A stretch of DNA of 64,000 nt, from positions 1-64,000 of the forward strand of contig JAYWGO010000095.1 in NCBI GenBank assembly GCA_043778205.1, written 5' to 3'. Under the pieces are notes generated by a model that was not told the origin of the DNA, made no database searches, and worked only from the letters and a program-made list of their open reading frames with translations. The number at the start of each line of letters is the position of its first letter. Position 1 is the stretch's first letter. A program made the translations under genes and the position numbers. Of the stretch, positions 9,201 to 15,002 are shown in pieces. The DNA comes from JAAFIP01 sp043778205 (lineage in GTDB: Bacteria; Pseudomonadota; Gammaproteobacteria; Burkholderiales; Burkholderiaceae_C).

Positions 9201-9643
9201 CGCTGGCGCGCTACGCGGCTGACCAGAGCGCTGCGGCCATCACGCTGGCCGCGCCCCTTGCTGTGCAAGAGGACACTGCACTGCCTGCTGCACCGATGGT
9301 GCTCATGGACTGGAGCCGCCTAGAGCAGTTTAAAGAGTTTGATGACGAAGACCGCAGCATGACCCGCGAGGTGATTGCGCTGTTCGTGGCCGACGCTCCC
9401 GTGCGGGAAGCTGACTTAGCACAAGCTTTGCGTGCCAGCGACAGCGCAGCACTGTCCCGCGCGGCGCATGCCCTTAAGGGTGCTGCGTCCAACGTGGGTG
9501 CCGTGGCTTTGGCCGATGCTTGCTTTGTCTTGGAGCAAGCGTGTCTGCAAGGCCAATGGCCGATGGATGCCGCGCAGTTGGTGGCTATTGCGTTAGATTA
9601 TTCGGAGCAAACGCGCAGGGCATTGCAAGACTTTAGCTTGTAG
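6284..9643 (+). CDS. Hybrid sensor histidine kinase: Cache sensor, HAMP, HisKA/HATPase, two receivers, Hpt
   Basis: A 1119-residue inner-membrane protein. TM1 at ~15-40; a periplasmic double-Cache domain including RNRPWYQAAIENKG (~183) and FTPVYASASKKQLLITLSQPVYG; TM2 at ~362-382; HAMP with a coiled coil to ~460. HisKA has His482 (SHEIRTPLNG). HATPase boxes are NNAIKF, DTGIGIP and GGTGLGLAI. Receiver 1 has Asp772 (ITDMHMPEMDG), receiver 2 has Asp911 (LMDANMPVMDG), and a C-terminal Hpt domain has His1062 (AHALKGAASN). This is a complete BarA/TorS-like phosphorelay chain. The start overlaps the preceding response regulator, the likely final phosphate acceptor. Cache domains of this type often bind amino acids or organic acids, but the ligand here is unknown. 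Confidence 0.93.
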   Translation: MLQFVRKALSSTWSMRSIFLISLLVFCVVPAATVGWVLYQSNLQTVDLLAEKILGDVSERVQLDTQEHLGQAHIIFNGLLPVRPSVSDNQRARDLLLKPELFEQTAFSMTRMTPNASYMYFGSANGNFLGVEPMENGLIRVGMRTQGDEGRRYFSAQYPGDRSQTMPTEAKNYEPRNRPWYQAAIENKGRIFTPVYASASKKQLLITLSQPVYGDGEGGGALGVFAIDLYLKRLTELLQSMVISSRGAAFLVDELGYLVASSAGDALFTDTLGQLKRHKPDQSNNPLIRMAYKEVLPSLGKTQEASVKRLQFVRRAGTGDGATIVSLRPFGEALGLRWSLVLAAPESDFTAQSQAALQKTAGVMLLALALGAAMATWLAYRITRRFRGLATAAQQLGRGEVPALQKNAHINEVQQLSSAMHSSAQELLRQREAILAQTLALKDANEHLEERVSLRTAELEASRELALAGARAKASFLATMSHEIRTPLNGVVGMTTLLADTPLNTEQCDYVHTMRISSDQLLGVINDILDFSKIESGKLDLENEPLNLQATIEEACDMAAPRAREKGLELLADMGDDVPQWVRGDVTRLRQVLLNFINNAIKFTDAGQVVVSAALVTHSVQNAPALFEFRVKDTGIGIPLERQSALFQSFSQVDASTTRKYGGTGLGLAICKRLAEIMGGQVGLESVVGEGATFWFTAQLGYAEVPDQSQSSMFQMASLSGKRAVIVDDTLLNLRILDKQLKRWGMQTVQFERAQPALEWLRTHRPDVVITDMHMPEMDGQVFAEQLRQRTPDARVVLLTSGTMPTGEAAKAFDARLLKPYRQSQLFDALTRLVANESHDPAPAVQRAADAKNQRILVADDNAVNLKVALAMLGKLGYEAATAMDGRQAVDLVARSLVQPDGKPFAAILMDANMPVMDGFTAARVILSTHGAAAPPIVALTASVLEEDRQRCLDAGMIGFLPKPLRIDELSEALARYAADQSAAAITLAAPLAVQEDTALPAAPMVLMDWSRLEQFKEFDDEDRSMTREVIALFVADAPVREADLAQALRASDSAALSRAAHALKGAASNVGAVALADACFVLEQACLQGQWPMDAAQLVAIALDYSEQTRRALQDFSL

Positions 9644-9675
9644 CTTGGGATGCAGTCAGCTTGCACTGATTGCCA

Positions 9676-9741
9676 TAAAACGCTATATAAAATATAGCTA
9701 AATATGCAGCATTTACTTGGGCGATAGGGCTTTTTGCTTGA
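9676..9741 (-). repeat. Interspersed ~60-bp repeat, copy 1 (divergent)
   Basis: Contains GCTATATAAAATATAGC (a near-perfect hairpin) followed by GCAGCATTTACTTGGGCGAT and AGGGCT. It matches the family core on the minus strand with some changes. It lies in a ~485-bp non-coding stretch (9644-10129) between the convergent hybrid kinase and phhA. Apart from this copy, copy 2 and a long inverted repeat, I see nothing else in that stretch. Confidence 0.7.
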
Positions 9742-9811
9742 AAATATTGGTTTATTGGGTTTTCTAAGATCTTTGAAGATTGCGTGATTATCTTGTGTGC
9801 GTTAGCGCCGC

Positions 9812-9924
9812 TTGAGTGGGGCCTTGCTGCAAAATTTTCCAAAATCACGCGCGAAATCAGGGCGCGCTAGGCTACCTTTCGCACCGCGCGCCTTTTTCCA
9901 GATTTTCATCAAGGCCCCACTCAA
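9812..9924. repeat. Long intergenic inverted repeat
   Basis: A perfect 14-bp inverted pair, TTGAGTGGGGCCTT (9812-9825) and AAGGCCCCACTCAA (9911-9924), flanks an 85-bp centre. The pairing extends imperfectly inward (GCTGCAAAATTTTCC against GGAAAAAGGCG-type sequence), so the whole ~113 bp could fold into a long irregular stem. It lies between two same-orientation copies of the interspersed repeat. The small open frames across it on both strands look like by-products of the palindrome. Confidence 0.7.
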
Positions 9925-10059
9925 TCGACGCTTTGCCGGGCGGGTGGGTGTGCCTTTAAACCCGTTCGCACAAACCTGCTCCCGTCGCCCGACCAAGGTT
10001 ATCAAGGCACACAAACATTGTCACGGGCTGCTAAATAACCTCAGCGAAACAAGCTGCCA

Positions 10060-10122
10060 TACTATGAAATACATAGCTACTCGTGCAGCATTTCCTTGGG
10101 TCACAGGGCTAAAACGCCTTTA
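10060..10122 (-). repeat. Interspersed ~60-bp repeat, copy 2
   Basis: ACTATGAAATACATAGCTAC forms a small hairpin; GTGCAGCATTTCCTTGGG is the family core; then TCACAGGGCTAAAACGC. It is oriented on the minus strand and ends about 8 bp beyond the phhA stop, so transcripts of phhA would include it. It is one of the best-conserved copies. Confidence 0.85.
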
Positions 10123-10129
10123 AAATCTC

Positions 10130-11092
10130 TCAAGCTAAAGAACGGTAGTAGGGCGTGAAATCAGGCGCAGTCAGCGCCAACAGCGCATCAAAGCTGTCAA
10201 TCACAAAGTACTGCTGCTGGTAGGTGTCAATCTTGTAGCTTGATGCCATGCAGCGCAGCACATCGGCCGGGTTGCGCAGCGCTACCCGCGCAGGCACAGC
10301 GGACTTTACGCTGTGTTCTAGCTCGCCATGGCTGCTTAAAATACCCGCGCCGTAGGCACGCCAGCAGGCACTGCCATTGGTACTTGTGTCAGCAGCACCA
10401 CCAGTTGCAGGCATGCCCTCTTGCACCAAGCCAAACTCAATTGTGTACCAGTACAACCGCGACAGCATTTCTACCGCTCCTTTTATCTGCTGCGGCCCAT
10501 GCTCTAGGACATGGGCTTTGAGCGCACCCGCACCGTAGGCCTGGATATGGTTGGCGTAGCTGGGGTTAAACAGCAGCGGTACGTGGCCAAACAAGTCGTG
10601 AAACAAATCGGGCTCCACAACATAGTCAAACTCCTCGGGCGTACGAATCCAGGTGGTCACGGGGAATTTGCGCTCTGACAGCAGGGTAAAAAACGGCACC
10701 TCGGGAATCAGCCCGGGTACCCCTACCAGCTGCCAGCCTGTAGCACTCAGCAGGCGGGCGTTGATGTCCTCGAAGCGCGGAATTGCATCGCTGGCCCCTA
10801 GCAATGGCAGGGTGTCGATAAAGGCTTGGGCTGCCAAGCCCGGCAGCAGCGTGGATTGGCGCGCAAACAGCTTGCGGTAGGTGGCGTGGTCTTGCGCGGT
10901 GTAGGCGTGGTGGTGTTGGTCGCAGGTGTAGTCTGCACGTGCCTGGGTGTAGTCGCCGCGCGGTGGGCGGTCGCTGTTGCCGTACACCGTGGGGGTTACT
11001 TGGCCCAGCGGTGCGGCTTTGCTTTGGTTCGACACACCAGCCAAGTCGTTGGGGGCTACGGTGGATGCGAACACGCTGCTAGGGCGGACCAT
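10130..11092 (-). CDS. phhA: Phenylalanine 4-monooxygenase
   Basis: A 320-residue iron- and pterin-dependent enzyme that converts phenylalanine to tyrosine in the cytosol. The iron ligands are visible: the two His of HDLFGHVPLL (~residues 164-173) and the Glu of YTIEFGL. The segment VPGLIPEVPFF and the motif AYGAGILSS are typical of bacterial PhhA. A 15-18 residue Gly/Ala/Thr-rich insertion (GMPATGGAADTSTNGSA) lies between the EFGL strand and RAYGAG, and the N-terminus is extended compared with short bacterial forms. The ATG overlaps the hpd stop by one base (TAATG on the coding strand), so it is translationally coupled to hpd. Confidence 0.95.
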   Translation of the reverse strand: MVRPSSVFASTVAPNDLAGVSNQSKAAPLGQVTPTVYGNSDRPPRGDYTQARADYTCDQHHHAYTAQDHATYRKLFARQSTLLPGLAAQAFIDTLPLLGASDAIPRFEDINARLLSATGWQLVGVPGLIPEVPFFTLLSERKFPVTTWIRTPEEFDYVVEPDLFHDLFGHVPLLFNPSYANHIQAYGAGALKAHVLEHGPQQIKGAVEMLSRLYWYTIEFGLVQEGMPATGGAADTSTNGSACWRAYGAGILSSHGELEHSVKSAVPARVALRNPADVLRCMASSYKIDTYQQQYFVIDSFDALLALTAPDFTPYYRSLA

Positions 11093-12222
11093 TAGATTTT
11101 TTCCGTTTTCAAAACACCACGGCGTATTTGGTCTAGCTCTATGCTTTCAAACAGCGCCTTGAAGTTACCTTCGCCAAAGCCTTCGTTGCCTTTGCGCTGG
11201 ATAAACTCAAAGAAAATCGGGCCAAGCTGATTCTCGCTGAAGATTTGCAGCAGCAGTTCGTCCTTGGTGCCGTCCATCAAGATGTTGCGGCTTTGCAGCG
11301 CGGCCACATCTTCACCATGGCCGGGAATGCGTTTGTCCAGCAGCTCGTAGTAGGTATCGCCGGTGCTCAGCAGCTTTATGCCGCCCATTTGCAGCGCGTC
11401 CACACTGGCCACCAGGTCGGTAGAGCCTAAGGCAATGTGCTGAATGCCCTCGCCGTGGTAGCGGTCTAGGTACTCTTGAATTTGCCCGGCTTTCTCGTTG
11501 CCTTCTTCGTTGATGGGGATGCGAATCTGCCCACACGGGCTGGTCATGGCCTTGCTTTTTACCCCGGTGGTTTGGCCTTCAAAGTCAAAGTAGCGCACTT
11601 CTTTAAAGTTAAACAAGCGCTCGTAAAACCCGGCCCACTCTTGCATGCGGCCCCGGTGCACGTTGTGCGTGAGGTGGTCAATGTAGGTGAGGCCGTGGCC
11701 TGTGGGGTTGAGGTCGGCGGCGGTAATGCCGGGCAGCGGCGCAAAGTCCACGTCAAAAAAGCTGATGTTGCCCAGGTCGCCATCTGCCGCACCATTTTTG
11801 CCGCGCCATTTGTCCACCAGGTAAATCACGCTGTCGCCAATGCCTTTGATGGCCGGAATGTTCAGCTCGCCGGGGGCCGCTTGGTCGGCGTAGCCCCACG
11901 CGCCCAGCGATTTGGCCCGCGCATACGCCGCCTTGGCATCTTGCACTCTGAAGGCTATCGCGCAAATGCTGGGCCCGTGCACCCGTGCAAAGCGCTGCGC
12001 AAAGCTGTCGGGCTCAGCATTGACAATAAAGTTGATGCCGCCTTGGCGGTACAGCGTGACGTTTTTATGGCGGTGCTTGGCAATGGGTTTGAAGCCCATG
12101 CGCTCAAACAGCGCCCCCATGGCCTGCGGGTCGGGTGCGGCGTATTCGATAAATTCAAACCCTGCGGTGCCCATTGGGTTGTCCCACACGGCGGCTGGGC
12201 TGGGCGTTTTCATCTGTGCCAT
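11092..12222 (-). CDS. hpd: 4-hydroxyphenylpyruvate dioxygenase
   Basis: A 376-residue Fe(II) enzyme of the vicinal oxygen chelate fold that converts 4-hydroxyphenylpyruvate to homogentisate. Iron ligands are seen as His in IDHLTHNV (~residue 188), His in IQHIALGS (~268) and Glu in FFEFIQRKG (~345); the QRKGNEGFGEGNF C-terminus is characteristic. It leads the hpd-phhA operon. A divergent Lrp/AsnC regulator lies 125 bp away with a dyad between them that could bind it. ATG at 12213 (MKTPSP) is a possible later start. Confidence 0.96.
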   Translation of the reverse strand: MAQMKTPSPAAVWDNPMGTAGFEFIEYAAPDPQAMGALFERMGFKPIAKHRHKNVTLYRQGGINFIVNAEPDSFAQRFARVHGPSICAIAFRVQDAKAAYARAKSLGAWGYADQAAPGELNIPAIKGIGDSVIYLVDKWRGKNGAADGDLGNISFFDVDFAPLPGITAADLNPTGHGLTYIDHLTHNVHRGRMQEWAGFYERLFNFKEVRYFDFEGQTTGVKSKAMTSPCGQIRIPINEEGNEKAGQIQEYLDRYHGEGIQHIALGSTDLVASVDALQMGGIKLLSTGDTYYELLDKRIPGHGEDVAALQSRNILMDGTKDELLLQIFSENQLGPIFFEFIQRKGNEGFGEGNFKALFESIELDQIRRGVLKTEKI

Positions 12223-12283
12223 TTGAAAAATCTCCTAAGGTAGGCCGCAGGCGGCTGAACAATCACCACAGTGTAGGCGCGCT

Positions 12284-12329
12284 GTACATCATTTTTTCAG
12301 CGTTCTAAAGCGCCGTAAATGATCTGTAC
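12284..12329. promoter_or_regulatory. Candidate Lrp-type operator between hpd and the divergent regulator
   Basis: A spaced dyad: GTACATCATTT at 12284-12294 and AAATGATCTGTAC at 12317-12329. The right arm is the reverse complement of the left except for two extra bases. The centres are about 34 bp apart, roughly three helical turns. The position in the 125-bp divergent gap fits a site for the neighbouring Lrp/AsnC protein acting on hpd and itself. This is inference from symmetry and position only. Confidence 0.55.
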
Positions 12330-12347
12330 GCAGTAAAATTGCGAATT

Positions 12348-12830
12348 ATGGACAACCAAGCACTTGACAAGCTAGATGCCAATATTTTGCGCATTTTGCA
12401 GCGCGACGGCCGCAAAACCTACGACCTCATCGCCGCCGAGGTAGGCCTGTCGGCCAGCGCCGTGCTGCGCAGAGTCAAAAGGCTAGAGGACGCAGGCATC
12501 ATTGACCGCTATGTGGCGCTGGTCAAGCCCGAGCGGGTGGGGCTGGGTTTGACGGCCTATATCAATGTGCGTTTAGAGAAGCATTCGGAAAGCCACAAAC
12601 GCAACCCGATTGACCTGTTTCGCGCCAGCGTGCTCACTTGGCCCGAGGTGGTGGAGTGTGCGGCGCTGACGGGCGAGATGGACTATCTGCTGCGCCTGGT
12701 GGTCAAAGACATGGGTGCGTACTCGCGTTTCATCATGGACACCCTGCTCAAGCACCCGAGTGTGCAGGACTGCAAAACCAGTTTTGTATTAGACCGTGTG
12801 AAGTCTACGACGGCAATGCCTTTGGATTAA
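12348..12830 (+). CDS. Lrp/AsnC-family transcriptional regulator
   Basis: A 160-residue protein starting MDNQALDKLD. It has an N-terminal helix-turn-helix (LDANILRILQRDGRKTYDLIAAEVGLSASAVLRRVKRLEDAGII, residues ~7-50) and a C-terminal RAM/AsnC ligand domain (~65-150, with ALTGEMDYLLRLVVKD). The family senses amino acids. Its divergent position opposite hpd-phhA suggests it controls aromatic amino acid breakdown, probably with tyrosine, phenylalanine or a derived keto acid as ligand. The ATG at 12348 begins the conserved region; the preceding in-frame codons add nothing recognisable. Confidence 0.93.
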   Translation: MDNQALDKLDANILRILQRDGRKTYDLIAAEVGLSASAVLRRVKRLEDAGIIDRYVALVKPERVGLGLTAYINVRLEKHSESHKRNPIDLFRASVLTWPEVVECAALTGEMDYLLRLVVKDMGAYSRFIMDTLLKHPSVQDCKTSFVLDRVKSTTAMPLD

Positions 12831-12840
12831 GTTTAGCTTG

Positions 12841-12903
12841 GTACTATTAAATACATAGCTACTTACCTAGCATTTCCTTGGGTCATAGGGCTAAAACGCT
12901 TTG
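12841..12903 (-). repeat. Interspersed ~60-bp repeat, copy 3
   Basis: ACTATTAAATACATAGCTAC, then TAGCATTTCCTTGGGTCATA and GGGCTAAAACGC, directly after the Lrp gene stop. It is nearly identical to copy 2. It opens the ~400-bp non-coding stretch 12831-13234, which otherwise holds the inverted repeat at 13033-13107. Confidence 0.85.
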
Positions 12904-13032
12904 AAAACCTTGATTTCTATGGTTACCACGGTGTTGTTTCAGCGTTGTAGTACGCGAAGGCTTTTTTATTGCGTGGTCTCGTGGGCACGGTTGGGTGTTT
13001 GCCGACCTCCTTGCGCGCCACCATGGTAGCGA

Positions 13033-13107
13033 GGCGAGATAGCGGTTGCAAATTGACCGATTTCTGGTGTGCCCAGCATGAGGGCGATTTGCAACCACTA
13101 TCTCGCC
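13033..13107. repeat. Intergenic inverted repeat, 21-bp arms
   Basis: GGCGAGATAGCGGTTGCAAAT (13033-13053) pairs with the arm at 13087-13107 at 20 of 21 positions, separated by 33 bp. It could form a stable stem or mark a small mobile element. No T-run follows either arm, so it is not a clear intrinsic terminator. It differs in sequence from the inverted repeat at 9812-9924 but also lies close to a copy of the interspersed repeat. Confidence 0.7.
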
Positions 13108-13234
13108 CGGAGCCAGCCAATCCAGCCTAGCCAAGCCTTTAAACAGCCCCTAACCCCCACCTAAATAATGTAACAAAAGGGCCAAGCGTCCAGAACCTTA
13201 GGCGCAGCGCCCTAATAAACCCTATTGCATAATA

Positions 13235-13996
13235 ATGGTTTACCCGTATATTGAACCCATGGTTGACTCAAAAGCGCTAATCCAAGCCACGCTAGGTGTG
13301 GGGGTGGACTTTTTTCGTCCGCCGCCCAGCTACACCGGCGTGCCCAGCAACGGCCCACGGCGCGACCAGCCGCCGGTGGTGCCTATGCGCGCCCTCAGCA
13401 CCCGCCACCGCGCAGGCATTATCCGCCACCTGCTCTCGCTCAACGACGGCGACCGCTACCTGCGCTTTGGCTACGCAGCGCAAGAGGCGCAAATTCGCGC
13501 CTATGTCGACAAACTTAACTTTGACCGAGACGAGATTTATGGCATCTACAACCGCTCGCTGGTGCTGATAGCGGTAGCCCACTTGGCTTTCTCTAGCGAC
13601 CCTAGCACCAAAAACTGCGCAGAGTTTGGCGTTTCGGTGCTGGCCGAGGCGCGCGGCAAAGGCTATGGCACGGCATTGTTTGACCGCGCCATCACCCACG
13701 CCCGCAACCAAGGCGTAGATTTGATGTTTATTCACGCCCTGACTGAAAATACCGCTATGCTAAAAATAGCGCGCAACGCAGGAGCACGGGTAGAGCGCGA
13801 CGGCTCGGAAAGCGAAGCCTACCTCAAGCTGCCGCCCGCCACACTGGACACCCGCGTAACCGAAGCGGTAGAAGACCGGGTGGGCGAAGTGGACTTTCAG
13901 CTCAAAGTGCAGGCCAAGCGCTTTTGGGGGTTTTTGTCCAGCTTGCAAGAAATACGCTGCGGTGTACGCGAAGGTCGGCATAAGTCAGCGGAGTAA
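13235..13996 (+). CDS. GNAT-family N-acetyltransferase
   Basis: A 253-residue protein with a central GNAT fold. The acetyl-CoA loop is seen in EFGVSVLAEARGKGYGTALFDRAITHAR (Q/RxxGxG/A as ARGKGYGTAL, residues ~135-150), followed by IHALTENTAMLKIARNAGARVER, which is typical of small-molecule or peptide acetyltransferases. There are N- and C-terminal extensions of ~50 residues each. The substrate is unknown. An in-frame ATG at 13259 (MVDSKAL) is an alternative start. The upstream region carries structured repeats, so its promoter is unclear. Confidence 0.82.
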   Translation: MVYPYIEPMVDSKALIQATLGVGVDFFRPPPSYTGVPSNGPRRDQPPVVPMRALSTRHRAGIIRHLLSLNDGDRYLRFGYAAQEAQIRAYVDKLNFDRDEIYGIYNRSLVLIAVAHLAFSSDPSTKNCAEFGVSVLAEARGKGYGTALFDRAITHARNQGVDLMFIHALTENTAMLKIARNAGARVERDGSESEAYLKLPPATLDTRVTEAVEDRVGEVDFQLKVQAKRFWGFLSSLQEIRCGVREGRHKSAE

Positions 13997-14063
13997 GCAG
14001 CCTTCAAGCCAGTCGTCTTCATAATAGGCTATGCTATTGGCTGATTAACTACCACGCTCTGCA

Positions 14064-15002
14064 GTGCAAGATCCTCATCCTTCTGGGCAAGCGCCGCTTG
14101 CCAGCAAAACCCTCAAACCGCACAGCACCCGCAAAGTGGTGCCCAAGCACGAAGACAAGCGCGGCTTTTTGCAAAAGCTGGCCGAAATGCTGCACCCCGG
14201 CCCCGACAGCAAAGACGAGCTGATCGAGACCCTGGCCGAGGCCGAAGACAACCACATCATTAACGCCGAGAGCCGCGCCATGCTAGAGGGCGTGATTCGC
14301 ATGGCCGACATGACCGCTGGCGACGTGATGGTGGCCGCACCGCGCATGGACACCATCGACATCAACGCACCGTTTGACGCACTGCTGCACGTGGTGATAG
14401 AGACCGCCCACTCGCGCTTTCCGGTGTACGAGAAAGACCGTGAGAACATCATCGGCATTTTGATGGCCAAAGACCTGCTTAAACTGCAGCGCGCGCCCGA
14501 GCTGAACCTGCGCGCCCTGTTGCGCCCGGCAGTGTTTGTGCCCGAAAGCAAAGGGCTTAACGACCTGCTGCGTGAGTTCAGAGGCAACCGCAACCACTTG
14601 GCCATCGTGATTGACGAGTTTGGCCGCACAGCAGGGTTGATCACGATTGAAGACGTGCTAGAGCAAATTGTGGGCGAGATAGAAGACGAGTTTGACGAGG
14701 TAGGCGAGGACGAGGGCGACATTTACACCTTGGCCGACAACAGCTACCGCGTCAGTGGCGACACGCCGGTTGAACGGGTTAACGAATCGTTTGGCGTAAC
14801 CTTGAAAGCCCACGACAGCGAAGACTTGGACACCATCGGCGGCCTGATTGCCCACGAAATGGGCCACGTGCCCAAGCGCGGCGAGCACACTGTGCTGGCA
14901 GGCCTTAACTTTACCGTCATGCTGACCAAGGGCGGTGCGGTCAAGTGGTTTCGCGTCTCGCCAGCGCAAACTGCCCCTGCGCACGGTGCTAAAAAGGCTT
15001 GA
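14064..15002 (+). CDS. corC: CorC/HlyC family protein with CBS pair and transporter-associated domain
   Basis: A 312-residue cytosolic protein. A short acidic N-terminus precedes a CBS-domain pair (~70-190, with MVAAPRMDTIDINAPFD and SKGLNDLLREFRGNRNHLAIVIDEFGRTAGLITIEDVLEQIVGEIEDE). A CorC_HlyC domain follows (~215-295, SGDTPVERVNESFG, DTIGGLIAHEMGHVPKRGE). The family is linked to Mg/Co efflux and membrane integrity and is usually encoded next to lnt, as here: the TGA overlaps the lnt ATG. The start codon is GTG with no strong ribosome-binding site, so the exact start is less sure than the identity. Confidence 0.93.
   Translation: MQDPHPSGQAPLASKTLKPHSTRKVVPKHEDKRGFLQKLAEMLHPGPDSKDELIETLAEAEDNHIINAESRAMLEGVIRMADMTAGDVMVAAPRMDTIDINAPFDALLHVVIETAHSRFPVYEKDRENIIGILMAKDLLKLQRAPELNLRALLRPAVFVPESKGLNDLLREFRGNRNHLAIVIDEFGRTAGLITIEDVLEQIVGEIEDEFDEVGEDEGDIYTLADNSYRVSGDTPVERVNESFGVTLKAHDSEDLDTIGGLIAHEMGHVPKRGEHTVLAGLNFTVMLTKGGAVKWFRVSPAQTAPAHGAKKA

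Noticed and set aside
9802..10123. Short open frames on both strands in the gap before phhA
   Set aside because: They cross the long palindrome and a repeat copy, and the encoded peptides on the two strands resemble each other because of the palindrome. No ribosome-binding sites are seen.
12883..13134. Minus-strand open frame of 83 codons in the gap after the Lrp gene
   Set aside because: It lies over an inverted repeat and has no homology or start signal.
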